In this document: positions 19,401 to 26,891 of the stretch, piece by piece | Numbering within the stretch: the stretch's first letter is position 1 | Layout: each line of letters starts with the position of its first letter | Source of the DNA: Thermogemmata fonticola | GTDB lineage: Bacteria > Planctomycetota > Planctomycetia > Gemmatales > Gemmataceae | DNA: 64,000 nucleotides | Assembly (NCBI RefSeq): GCF_013694095.1 | Contig: NZ_JACEFB010000001.1 | Coordinates: 124,001 to 188,000, forward strand | Reading direction: 5' to 3' | Translations under genes and position numbers: made by a program | The notes under the pieces: generated by a model | What the model was told of the DNA's origin: nothing | Seen by the model: only the letters and a program-made list of their open reading frames with translations | Databases searched by the model: none

Positions 19401-20677
19401 ACATTGTGGGGTTCGACAAGTAGGACGCTTTGGAAGGATTTCTCCGCTTCTTCCCGTTCTCCGATTTGTTCCGCACATACCGCGCGTAGGAGGTGCAACT
19501 GTATCCCCAAGGCCGTTAGGCGTTGCACCTCTGGCTGTAACTGGTCGATCAGTCGCATGGCTTCCGACCAGTTCTGATCACGCATCGCCAATCGGATTTG
19601 CAAATAGCGCCGGGGAATCGCGGCTGTGGAAGAACTCGGCAAGCGGCGGAGGATCTCCGCAGTTCGTGCCTTGTCCCCTTGTTGGATCAGCAGGTCTGCC
19701 AAAGGAATGAGCAAGTCCTGGGCTTCGGGAAGTTGCCGCAAGCCCTCTTCCAGGATGGCGATGGCTGCGGGGATGTTGCCACGACTGACTTCAAGCCAAG
19801 AAGCGGCTCGCACAACACGTATCTCGCGCGGATACAGATGGCGAGCTTCTCGTAGCAGATACTGAGCCACATCCCAGCGGAAGCGTCGCTGATAAATCTC
19901 GGCCAATAGCAGAGTCGCTTCGAGATTTTCTGGGTCCAACTCGCAGACTCGCTGCAAATGCTTTAGGGCGACGCCGCTATCCCCGCCCCCCGCGGTGCTG
20001 TCCTCCGCCAAGTACGTTTCAAACCGCGCCCGTGTTAGATGGGCTTCTGGGTCGGATGGTATAGCCTTGACCATCTGTTCCAGGACTTCCCGTGCTGCCG
20101 AGGGGTCATTCAGATTTCGCCACAACAATTGAGCCAACCGCTGGTAGGCGAGCAATTCCTGAGGAGCTAGTTGCACGGCTTTTTCATAACAGCGGCGAGC
20201 TTCAAGCAGCCGGTTCAAGCCAGCTTGGGCGGCTCCCAATTGCTGCCAAAGTAGTGGGTCTTCGGGGTAGGTCTTCAGCAGGGTTTCCGCATGGACCAAG
20301 GCATCGGAATAGCGGCCAATCCGCAGAGCTGTTGCCAGTGCTTCCCGGCGGATATCGTGACGTTGGGGGTCGGCGTGCAGAATCTGATCGTACAGGAAAA
20401 GCACTTCCGCGAGTGTGCGCCCTTGGGAGTGGCGCTGCCGTAGCAGTTGGGCCAAGCGGATTCGGGCCTCGACATCGTCCCTGCGAAACTCCAGATACTG
20501 GCGGTAATAATGGATGGCAGCATCGAGCCGATGTTCGTCCTCGGCCCGCTGGGCTTGTGTCAAGAGGGCTTCGGGAATCCGTTCGGCCTGCAACTGATGC
20601 AAACCCCACAGTGCCCCCGTGAACAGGAGCAAGATGAGGGTCAAACGGATCAGGAAGCGCTTGTTGATTGTCGGCAT
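16472..20677 (-). CDS. Large membrane-anchored tetratricopeptide-repeat protein
   Basis: The 1401-residue product has one N-terminal hydrophobic segment (FLIRLTLILLLFTGALWGL, residues 8-26) and then TPR-type helical repeats through almost all of the rest. Recognisable units include AEDEHRLDAAIHYYRQYLEF, LLWQQLGAAQAGLNRLLEAR and ALHGLGQLYLDSGRFADAERVWEQA. The segment is more like an uncleaved anchor than a signal peptide, so most of the protein should lie outside the inner membrane as a protein-interaction scaffold. It is downstream of two HtrA-like genes on the same strand, after a 195-base gap, which weakly suggests an envelope quality-control theme. No enzymatic domain is seen. Confidence 0.88.
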   Translation of the reverse strand: MPTINKRFLIRLTLILLLFTGALWGLHQLQAERIPEALLTQAQRAEDEHRLDAAIHYYRQYLEFRRDDVEARIRLAQLLRQRHSQGRTLAEVLFLYDQILHADPQRHDIRREALATALRIGRYSDALVHAETLLKTYPEDPLLWQQLGAAQAGLNRLLEARRCYEKAVQLAPQELLAYQRLAQLLWRNLNDPSAAREVLEQMVKAIPSDPEAHLTRARFETYLAEDSTAGGGDSGVALKHLQRVCELDPENLEATLLLAEIYQRRFRWDVAQYLLREARHLYPREIRVVRAASWLEVSRGNIPAAIAILEEGLRQLPEAQDLLIPLADLLIQQGDKARTAEILRRLPSSSTAAIPRRYLQIRLAMRDQNWSEAMRLIDQLQPEVQRLTALGIQLHLLRAVCAEQIGEREEAEKSFQSVLLVEPHNVQALHGLGQLYLDSGRFADAERVWEQAAHSPYSSGPIVAHWVRFQAHLLRCNQGKADEWRRLEQVAEEVANRFPPSSSEPAVLQSEVLRAQGRYAEAVQRLRRELGRRPNDIPLWLALIHTTAEWQGSTAALGVAEEAQAACGDQLDIRLGRGSIMVSEPGRMRPLLTLCQHVESWTDGDQIRLLHGLLDVFEVAEETSQVIALLEQLAARRPQDPTLWLRLYQKGVQTGQKSIAQKAYQVLLERLGPDGEHVLLCQAYDADRSAAAELLSRLTTRFGPLPRQPDAALALARLHQQMEQHEQAARLLASTFQRHPTHFAVAYEWLRQLLMRQDTTRVEAVIQRLRCDPRWGVLAIRRMIQALVASLPAEQRAWAIDQLRPLVERQAGGLSWLGEIAARWQLPQATALLREAVQSRRANADDWLRAALILGPEQMQAARTKLSGSTYAASLAVLREALSASAPDGTDINALESTEERRVYLQTRLSLKLARQRHSEAITLLEDYLRHPARERSERVWAQRQLALLYVLQGTEAGRKQAAHLLEQTREDEGASAAELRATAQVFATLSRFLDGEARQHLLQRTASTLEAAWRKSQAPKDLYDLAQLYRLMGRRSESRRCLQTLLNNDPDNLHYLVAALEELIQSEEYETAETFAKRLELRHGADWRAITVLARYWCRSGQVDKAQQWVERYAYAAEGNSGDYWTRMGQVASLFDELVRLPQVRNSPAGQAMIEAAVERYAALVPQHPEAAIGLVGLLAYAGRVDQALEQLQRLEPFLSGQVRAGAGLALVRNAQVSEAVASRVLLWIDQTLQQEPRNVTVRLYRAEYHALRHELEQAIREYELLLQEFPDQVIVLNNLAWLLAADPQQAQKALQLVNRAIQKVGLTGDLLDTRARARISLKQWAEAEQDLQEALRLEATALRYFHKAILHLEQSPPQTSQAQEAFALALKHGLEPRQIHAADRPLFDRLNMARSGPSR

Positions 20678-20872
20678 AGATGCTGCATCCTTGCGAGAAT
20701 CTGCGGTGTCAGGCGGCTGGATTGTGCACAGCCTCGTCGTCCTTGCTCCCCTACAACGCGGTATCCTACGCCGTCCGCGAGGATGAAATCAAGACTGGAA
20801 ACGCAGGTGGAAGAGGCTGGGAACCGGTAATAGGTTCCGAATTAGACTTGACCTGCTGGCGCGGCAATCGCG

Positions 20873-21955
20873 TCACTTATCTTGTCCGTTTTTTTCGTCT
20901 TTACGAGGTGGAGTGGAGGTGGAAGTTCCAGAGGAGGACGGCGCGAATTTGCCCGCTTTGAACTCGGCTATCAGCGGAACAATAATCTCCGCCGGCAGAA
21001 CATGGGTCTCGACCCGCCCGGCGCGAGCAATACACAAGCCGAGGACATTGCCATCGAGGTCCACTACAGGTCCGCCGCAGTCGCTGGGCTTGAGGAACAT
21101 ATCGGTTTGTAGAATCAGTGGAAAGCCGGTCCGCCGACCGGAGAGTGTTCCGCCTAAGCGATTCTGAATATCGCTACGATCAGGCATGGTTTGTTCGCCG
21201 AGTGTGACTTCGACAGTGTGTTCCTTTCCGTCACGCAAGTATGTCACCCGAACCTTATCGTTAGGGCGAGAATTTTCCAAAGCATCGCGTAGGGCTTGCC
21301 GTCCCGGTGTTTTCACTCCGTTGACGGCGACGATGATATCCCCTTCTTTCAGGCCAGCTTTGGCCGCCGCGCTATTCCGCTCGACGCGGGTGACCTTCGC
21401 CCCAATCACCTTCCCCGTGTCATCCGTCGGGTCTTCCGCCGTCATGAACACACCCAAATAGCCGCGATTGAGATTGTCGATCATGGCGTCAGGACCTGTA
21501 GGTTTACGGGTGACCGCACTGACAATCCCCACCGCGACCGGCTCGCTTTTGATGTCAATAGCTGCGACCCAAGCTCCAGGCTTGACCTTCCGACTGTCTC
21601 CGAAACGCAGCGGTTTGAGGTTACGCACATCGACATGGAGCATCGCCAAATCCGTCGGCCGATGCGATCCCACAATCCGAGCTGGAAACTCGGTGCCATC
21701 CACGAACCGGACCGTGATATTCTCCCCGGATCGTAATTCGCTGGCCTTGGTTAAGATGTAACCGTCTGCGGCAACAATTGCTCCGATCGCCACGTCCTGA
21801 TCATTGACCCGCACGCGTACTGTAGAGTCCCGTACAGGCTCAATCACGCTGCGGAATGGGGCTAGCAAGCGGGAGTTATTGGACAGTTGCGCCCACCCCG
21901 GTGCGGACCACAACCCAGCAATGGCGAGAGCAAACAGGAAGCGATACATCATCAT
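20873..21955 (-). CDS. HtrA-like pseudoprotease with PDZ domain nested in the protease fold
   Basis: The 360-residue exported protein has signal peptide MMMYRFLFALAIAGLWSAPG. Its fold is split: residues 40-160 resemble the first HtrA barrel half (GAIVAADGYILTKASEL, PTDLAMLHV, GIVSAV), residues about 163-253 form a PDZ domain (GYLGVF... AAAKAGLKEGDIIVAVNG), and residues 278-330 resume the second barrel half (LILQTDMFLKPSDCGGPVVDL). The catalytic positions read Ser72 for His, Asp102 kept, and Cys293 for Ser, so serine-protease activity is not expected. ATG 21955, with TGAGG upstream, is a better start than 22024 because it begins the signal peptide and avoids overlapping the upstream gene. It lies 58 bases after an intact HtrA gene. 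Confidence 0.82.
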   Translation of the reverse strand: MMMYRFLFALAIAGLWSAPGWAQLSNNSRLLAPFRSVIEPVRDSTVRVRVNDQDVAIGAIVAADGYILTKASELRSGENITVRFVDGTEFPARIVGSHRPTDLAMLHVDVRNLKPLRFGDSRKVKPGAWVAAIDIKSEPVAVGIVSAVTRKPTGPDAMIDNLNRGYLGVFMTAEDPTDDTGKVIGAKVTRVERNSAAAKAGLKEGDIIVAVNGVKTPGRQALRDALENSRPNDKVRVTYLRDGKEHTVEVTLGEQTMPDRSDIQNRLGGTLSGRRTGFPLILQTDMFLKPSDCGGPVVDLDGNVLGLCIARAGRVETHVLPAEIIVPLIAEFKAGKFAPSSSGTSTSTPPRKDEKNGQDK

Positions 21956-22013
21956 GGGAACCTCACACACGATGCCACCTTTTCTAAGGGAACAGGAACC
22001 GAACCTGTGATGC

Positions 22014-23093
22014 TTAACTGCCACCGGGACGCCGACCGAGTTTCACGGACAGCGTCATGATGGTCGTGCCCCGGCGGATCGTCAGCTTGATTTCATCCCC
22101 GGGTTTATATTTCGCCATCATTTCTCGAAATTGTTTCACGGATTTAATTGGCTGGCCATTGAACTTGGTGATAGTGTCTCCCGCTTTCAGGCCCGCTTGA
22201 CCCGCCGGGGTGTTCGGCTCCACTTCTTCCGTAATCCAGGCATCGTCTTCCTCGTCGTCCGGGAACACCACCCCCAGGAATGGTGGACTCTGTGCAGGTT
22301 GACCGGGTCGCGAAGGCCGACCCACAACTTCGCCAGCCACCAAAGCCTTCCACTCCATTTGGAATTTCTCGATGGGAACATGGATGTTCTGATTTAAGGT
22401 CAAACCAATGCGGCTATGGATACCCACGACTCGGCCATCCAAGTCAAAAAGCGGACCTCCCGAATCTCCGCCTACGAGGGCACAGTTGGTTCTGACCAGC
22501 TCGGAAATGACATTTTCCACGCGCCCCAAACGAGCTACGGGCGGCCGATCCGTTTTCGGACCGCCGGGATGTCCCAATGCGACCACCCATTGACCTCGCT
22601 TCAACTCCTCGGATTTGCCCAACGGGACGGCTGGCCATTTGCCCCCAATCGGACCAGGATCCGTGATTTGGACCATCCCCGCATCGGTTTTCGGATTGAT
22701 CCCCAACGTCTTGCCATTCACTTTCCGTCCGTCCGATAACACGATCTTGCAGGCACGCCCAGCTTTGTAGTCCGCACCCTTGGTGAAGGGACTATCACCC
22801 GCAATCACATGGGCGGCCGTCAGAACCAAGCCATCCTCGCTGACAATCACACCGCTGCCGGCTCCGATGCCGATGAGTATGCCCACCGTCGAGGGGGTGC
22901 ACTTTTCGATGACCTGTTGAACCCGATTCTGCAAAGCACGCAGTTGTGAGACATCGGTCGGAAAATCAGTGCGATCTGTTGGCCAAGTGGTGTCTTCAGC
23001 CACAAAAGCCCCCGATCGGGTTGGCAGCAAGGCAATACCCAGCCCCAGCACCGCAAGGGCTTGGATCATGCGCCACTTCATATGTGGGATCAT
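22014..23093 (-). CDS. HtrA/DegP-like serine protease with one PDZ domain
   Basis: The 359-residue exported protease belongs to the trypsin-like S1C group. The N-terminal hydrophobic segment (ALAVLGLGIALLPTRSGAF) is a signal peptide or anchor. The triad is complete: His95 in LTAAHVI, Asp137 in KTDAGMV, Ser211 in VGGDSGGPL. A PDZ domain occupies about residues 270-352 (PAGQAGLKAGDTITKFNGQPI). AAGGAG stands six bases before the ATG. The family degrades or refolds damaged envelope proteins. It is followed on the same strand by the triad-less paralogue, so the two may act together. Confidence 0.92.
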   Translation of the reverse strand: MIPHMKWRMIQALAVLGLGIALLPTRSGAFVAEDTTWPTDRTDFPTDVSQLRALQNRVQQVIEKCTPSTVGILIGIGAGSGVIVSEDGLVLTAAHVIAGDSPFTKGADYKAGRACKIVLSDGRKVNGKTLGINPKTDAGMVQITDPGPIGGKWPAVPLGKSEELKRGQWVVALGHPGGPKTDRPPVARLGRVENVISELVRTNCALVGGDSGGPLFDLDGRVVGIHSRIGLTLNQNIHVPIEKFQMEWKALVAGEVVGRPSRPGQPAQSPPFLGVVFPDDEEDDAWITEEVEPNTPAGQAGLKAGDTITKFNGQPIKSVKQFREMMAKYKPGDEIKLTIRRGTTIMTLSVKLGRRPGGS

Positions 23094-23335
23094 TTCAACT
23101 CCTTACAATCTCCCAAACTCGCGCACGGCTTTTATCGTGCCAACGGCGGAATAATTATCCGGCGCCATTTCCTCCGTTATCCATTTTTCCGCTCAATCTG
23201 CCCTGTTGCAACACCTCTTATGAATTTTCGGCGAAAATGGCCCCTTACAGTCCACCCCTTCAGCGTTTACTAGCGAGAATGACCGGCGTGCACGTAAAAT
23301 CTCCCGGAAGTCGTCGCACTTACCTGGAGTTACCA

Positions 23336-24472
23336 TTATCCGGGATAGCGCTTACCGGAAGCATTGGGTGCACGAACCGCTCTTGGTACCCGCTCCGTAC
23401 CGAGAGGAACGAGGTGGGCGGCTTCTGGAACAGGTGGCTTGGTCCATCGACCGACTTGGCCGCCGCCGCCAGGAACTCCCTTCACGAGTCCACGAGTCAA
23501 AATGTACCAGCAGAAAAAACAGTGATTGCTAGTCGCACCGGGCAACGCCGCGGGATTCTCTGCCAATATCTGATCCCGCAATGCTGACAACCCGTGGCGG
23601 AAGATGGTACCCACCACCGGGTGCCGCCGAGCACGCCGTATGATAGTCCGGACATCATCACGGTAGATATTGCCGATGGTGAGTTGATCCAGGTCCGAGG
23701 CAAAGCCACAGCACGGCTTGACGTCTCCGCGAGGATTGACGATCAGGGCTTGACCTGGACCCTCGCAATAATCTTCGATGAACCATTTGCCATCCCACGG
23801 CTGGCCCGGCAAGTTTTCGGCTCGTTCCACGGGCGCCAAATGGTTCCAGCACAGCGTCATCGTCAGGGTGTCACTCACCAGCAAATAACGGCCGAGCACA
23901 GGGGAATATTCCACCACGGCGTTGAGTGCACGGGCTAAACGCTGAATAGGTTCCAAACCGGTATCGGGACTCCTACTGGCATAACTGAGAGAAAGTATTG
24001 TATCGGAGGCAAATACGTCCCGCACAATGCGACAGAATTGTGCCAGCTTTTCGGTGTGAACGCCATGGAATTTATCGACGGAAAGCCCGATTTTGCCGTG
24101 GTAGCCAGCGTCGCGTAATTGGGTCAGCACCCGGCGCAAATGCTGCTCCTCCTCGAACCACACGCCGTTAGTCATGAGCTTATCGAAGCGGAATCCGAGT
24201 TTGGCAGCACGACGGGTGATCGTGATGAGAAAGTCTGGGCAGAGAAAGGGTTCGCCTCCAGTGAAGCCCAAACGTCGGATACCTTCGCTGGGACATTGTT
24301 CTAGAAAGCGGAGGGCAGCGGTAACATCCAATTGGTCCGTCCATTCGATCGGTACGCAGCAGTGAGGGCAAGCCAGATTGCACTGATAGGTAGGGGCGAA
24401 AGAAAGATAGTCGGGTCGAAACGTGCGGCGTTTCGAGCAGCGGCTATCGTGCTGAATCCAATCTCGGCTCAA
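23336..24472 (-). CDS. Radical SAM protein with SPASM-like C-terminal cysteines
   Basis: The 378-residue product has the radical SAM motif CNLACPHC with cysteines at 31, 35 and 38, followed by LGFTGGEPFLCPD, which matches the SAM-binding GGEP element. A later NPRGDVKPCCGFA segment resembles the auxiliary-cluster (SPASM/twitch) region of the MoaA/PqqE/NifB-like branch. No precursor peptide gene is evident next to it, so peptide maturation is only one possibility. The assigned start is a TTG without a clear ribosome binding site; a start slightly downstream is possible. The C-terminal 50 residues are rich in Pro, Gly and Arg. Confidence 0.85.
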   Translation of the reverse strand: MSRDWIQHDSRCSKRRTFRPDYLSFAPTYQCNLACPHCCVPIEWTDQLDVTAALRFLEQCPSEGIRRLGFTGGEPFLCPDFLITITRRAAKLGFRFDKLMTNGVWFEEEQHLRRVLTQLRDAGYHGKIGLSVDKFHGVHTEKLAQFCRIVRDVFASDTILSLSYASRSPDTGLEPIQRLARALNAVVEYSPVLGRYLLVSDTLTMTLCWNHLAPVERAENLPGQPWDGKWFIEDYCEGPGQALIVNPRGDVKPCCGFASDLDQLTIGNIYRDDVRTIIRRARRHPVVGTIFRHGLSALRDQILAENPAALPGATSNHCFFCWYILTRGLVKGVPGGGGQVGRWTKPPVPEAAHLVPLGTERVPRAVRAPNASGKRYPG

Positions 24473-24785
24473 AGTTGACCCCAGCTTTCAGAAATTAGAC
24501 ACATCTGATGGCCCAAGTATAGTTTACGGAATGTTCCGAGCGAAACCGAGTCGATGGACATTTTATCAGAATAAACTAGAAGGTGAAGGTGAGGTTATCC
24601 GGGAAAGCAGGGAGGAAGGCGGAGATGGAGGTATCCCAGAAGGGACGAGGCGAGGCAAGGCGCAAGGACACGGCAGAATTCATAAAGCGAAGGGTGGGAG
24701 GCTGGTGATTTAATCAAACATAATGATCATTATCGGACGTTAAACCTCCCCACACTCGATCCCCACCCACCGCCCGAACCGCTTC
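24473..24785. other. Intergenic stretch, no gene seen
   Basis: About 313 bases lie between the radical SAM start and the acylphosphatase end. The middle (24,590-24,710) is purine-rich on the + strand (GGAAGGCGGAGATGG-like), and the end near 24,713-24,745 is AT-rich. A 60-codon frame on the + strand has no family resemblance and I do not call it. The promoter of the leftward radical SAM gene is probably at the right of its start, but I cannot define it. Confidence 0.4.
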
Positions 24786-25049
24786 CTACGTCACAATCTG
24801 AAAACCTTCCATCGCTTCATCCGCAACTGCGTAGCTTTCCTCCCCTTCGATGTATCCCCGCATTGCCTGCCGTAGATGTGATAAAAATTGCTCCACGCCC
24901 TCATCATCCCCTTGGACCCACAATTGCACTCTCCCGTCGGCCAAATTCCGCACCCATCCCTGTACGCCGTATCTCCTCGCAAGTCCCGCTGCTGTAACGC
25001 GGAATCCGACCCCTTGCACCCGGCCACAATAATAGATTATTCAGGCCAT
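24786..25049 (-). pseudogene. Acylphosphatase gene with in-frame TGA at codon 3
   Basis: Acylphosphatases hydrolyse carboxyl-phosphate bonds in small metabolites. The reading frame gives CGRVQGVGFR with the phosphate-binding Arg, then GWVRNLADGRVQLWVQG with the catalytic Asn, and a normal C-terminus. The natural start appears to be ATG 25049, with AGGGGGAG just upstream, but the frame reads ATG GCC TGA. Changing that TGA to CGA would give MARIIYYCGRVQGVGF, a standard family N-terminus. An in-frame GTG at 25019 could give a 77-residue product lacking the first strand. Either this is a real nonsense mutation (leaky or reinitiating) or a base error. Confidence 0.7.
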
Positions 25050-25126
25050 TGTCTCCCCCTCCCGATCGGGATGATTTCCGCTGGCCATATAGCACTTGTT
25101 GCTTACCGAGCTGGCAAGTCTGCTGT

Positions 25127-26713
25127 CTATCTGTCGCGGAGCATTTCCCGGGCGGCGTTGTATCCGCAGGCCCCCATCACGCCCCCTCCGGGATGCGTCC
25201 CCGCCCCGCACAAATACAGGCCACGTATAGGTGTCCGATAATTCGCATATCCCCCCACAGGACGGAAGCTGAACATCTTATGCAAGCTCATGGCCCCGTG
25301 CATGATGTTTCCACCTGTGATTCCCCAAACCTTTTCCATATCCGGAGGAGGTATGACCATCCGGTGCAACACGCTGGCCTTGAATCCCGGAGCATACTCC
25401 TCCATCACGTCAAAGCAGCGGTCTGCGAAGCGATCTTTTTCCTGATCCCACGTCGTGCCTTTGAGGTGATACGGTGCGTATTGGACAAACATGCTCAAAA
25501 TGTGTTTTCCCGGCGGAGCGAGGGAGTCGTCCAAGGCCGTGGCCATGGTGCATTCCAGCATCGGATTTTCCGCCCAACGGCCGTATTTGGCATCATCATA
25601 CGCCCGCTCGATGTAGTCCAGGTCCGGGCAGATGTGCATCGTGCCGTGGTGCTGCGGGCCAACCCCCTCACCCGGCAAGCAGCGAAAGTTCGGAGGCCGG
25701 TCCAAAGCTACGTTGATTTTCACCGTAGCGGAACTGAAGTCGATGCGGCGGATGGCCGCTACGAAATCCGGGGGCAGTTCCTTTTCCTCAACGAGGCGTA
25801 GAAAGGTGACGTGAGGGTCGGCATTGGAGGCGATTTGCCGCGCCCGCAGCTCGGTTCCATCACGCAACGCCACCCCATAAGCTTGGCCGTCTCGTATCAG
25901 AATACGGATCACTTCCGCGTCTGTGCGGATCTCCGCCCCAAAACTTCTGGCAGCCGCCGCCAAGCTCTGGGCGATCATCCCCATCCCACCGCGAACATAC
26001 CCCCACACCCCCCGCACGCCATTGCATTCCCCCATGACATGATGGAACAGCACGTAGGCGGTTCCCGGCTGCGAAGGGGAAGCAAAGGCACCAATCACCG
26101 CATCGGTGGCCAAGGTGGCTTTGAGCGGCTCGGATTCGAACCAGCGTTCCAGTATAGGGCGAGCTGCGCCAGTCAGAATCTCGACAGCTTCATTCGCTAG
26201 CGGTATCCCCAACTTGCGGAACTTCCAGCCCAATTCCGCGATTCTCCAGAGATTCCCCGGTCGGATTGAGAACGGATCCGGCGGTGTTTGCATCAACCAC
26301 GGTTCCAGAAAATGGGCAAGGCGGCTAAGCATTTCTTCGTAGCGTGGGTAATTCTCAGCGTCTTTCGGAGAGAATTTGGCAATCTCTTTCAAGGTTAGGT
26401 TCCGATCCGGACCCATCATGAGATAACGGCCATCGAGCAATGGTGTGAAGGAGGACGGGTTCCTCGGAATCATCTCGAAACCGTGGCGTTTGAGGTCTAA
26501 GTCCCGAATGATTTCCGGGCGCAAGAGACTGTTGACATAGGCGGCGGTTGAGACTTTGAACCCGGGCCATAACTCCTCGGTAATGCAACAGCCGCCGAGA
26601 ATCGAGCGGCGTTCCAGCACCAGCACGCGGCGCCCTGCCCTCGCCAAGTAGGCAGCGCAGACTAGACCGTTATGACCACCGCCAATGATGATGACATCGT
26701 AGTCGGATGGCAT
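25127..26713 (-). CDS. FAD-dependent oxidoreductase, phytoene desaturase/PYROXD2-like
   Basis: The 528-residue flavoprotein has the N-terminal dinucleotide-binding motif DVIIIGGGHNGLVCAAYLARAG, a following ERR acidic end of strand 2, and the C-terminal flavin signature (YRTPIRGLYLCGAGTHPGGGVMGACG) of the carotenoid desaturase/PYROXD2 group. The substrate is not known; no other carotenoid gene is adjacent, which argues against simply calling it CrtI. ATG 26713 follows AAGGGGGG at five bases and begins right at the FAD motif; an ATG at 26734 is less well supported. It stands 77 bases upstream of the acylphosphatase start on the same strand. Confidence 0.87.
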   Translation of the reverse strand: MPSDYDVIIIGGGHNGLVCAAYLARAGRRVLVLERRSILGGCCITEELWPGFKVSTAAYVNSLLRPEIIRDLDLKRHGFEMIPRNPSSFTPLLDGRYLMMGPDRNLTLKEIAKFSPKDAENYPRYEEMLSRLAHFLEPWLMQTPPDPFSIRPGNLWRIAELGWKFRKLGIPLANEAVEILTGAARPILERWFESEPLKATLATDAVIGAFASPSQPGTAYVLFHHVMGECNGVRGVWGYVRGGMGMIAQSLAAAARSFGAEIRTDAEVIRILIRDGQAYGVALRDGTELRARQIASNADPHVTFLRLVEEKELPPDFVAAIRRIDFSSATVKINVALDRPPNFRCLPGEGVGPQHHGTMHICPDLDYIERAYDDAKYGRWAENPMLECTMATALDDSLAPPGKHILSMFVQYAPYHLKGTTWDQEKDRFADRCFDVMEEYAPGFKASVLHRMVIPPPDMEKVWGITGGNIMHGAMSLHKMFSFRPVGGYANYRTPIRGLYLCGAGTHPGGGVMGACGYNAAREMLRDR

Positions 26714-26891
26714 GGCAGCCCCCTTGTGGCACAATATGCCCCGTGAGTAAGCACAACCGCGGGATAGTGCCCGACACTCTCAGTGATAGCAGGGGCCAAG
26801 GCGAAAGCCTACCGGCACGAGCTGTACCGGCACGACCTTCCGATGAGTAGCAGTAGGATTGGTAATAGCGGATCGCCTAATTCGAGCGGAA

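Noticed and set aside
24531-24713. 60-codon frame between the radical SAM and acylphosphatase genes
   Set aside because: Composition is purine-rich and unlike a folded protein; no ribosome site or family match.
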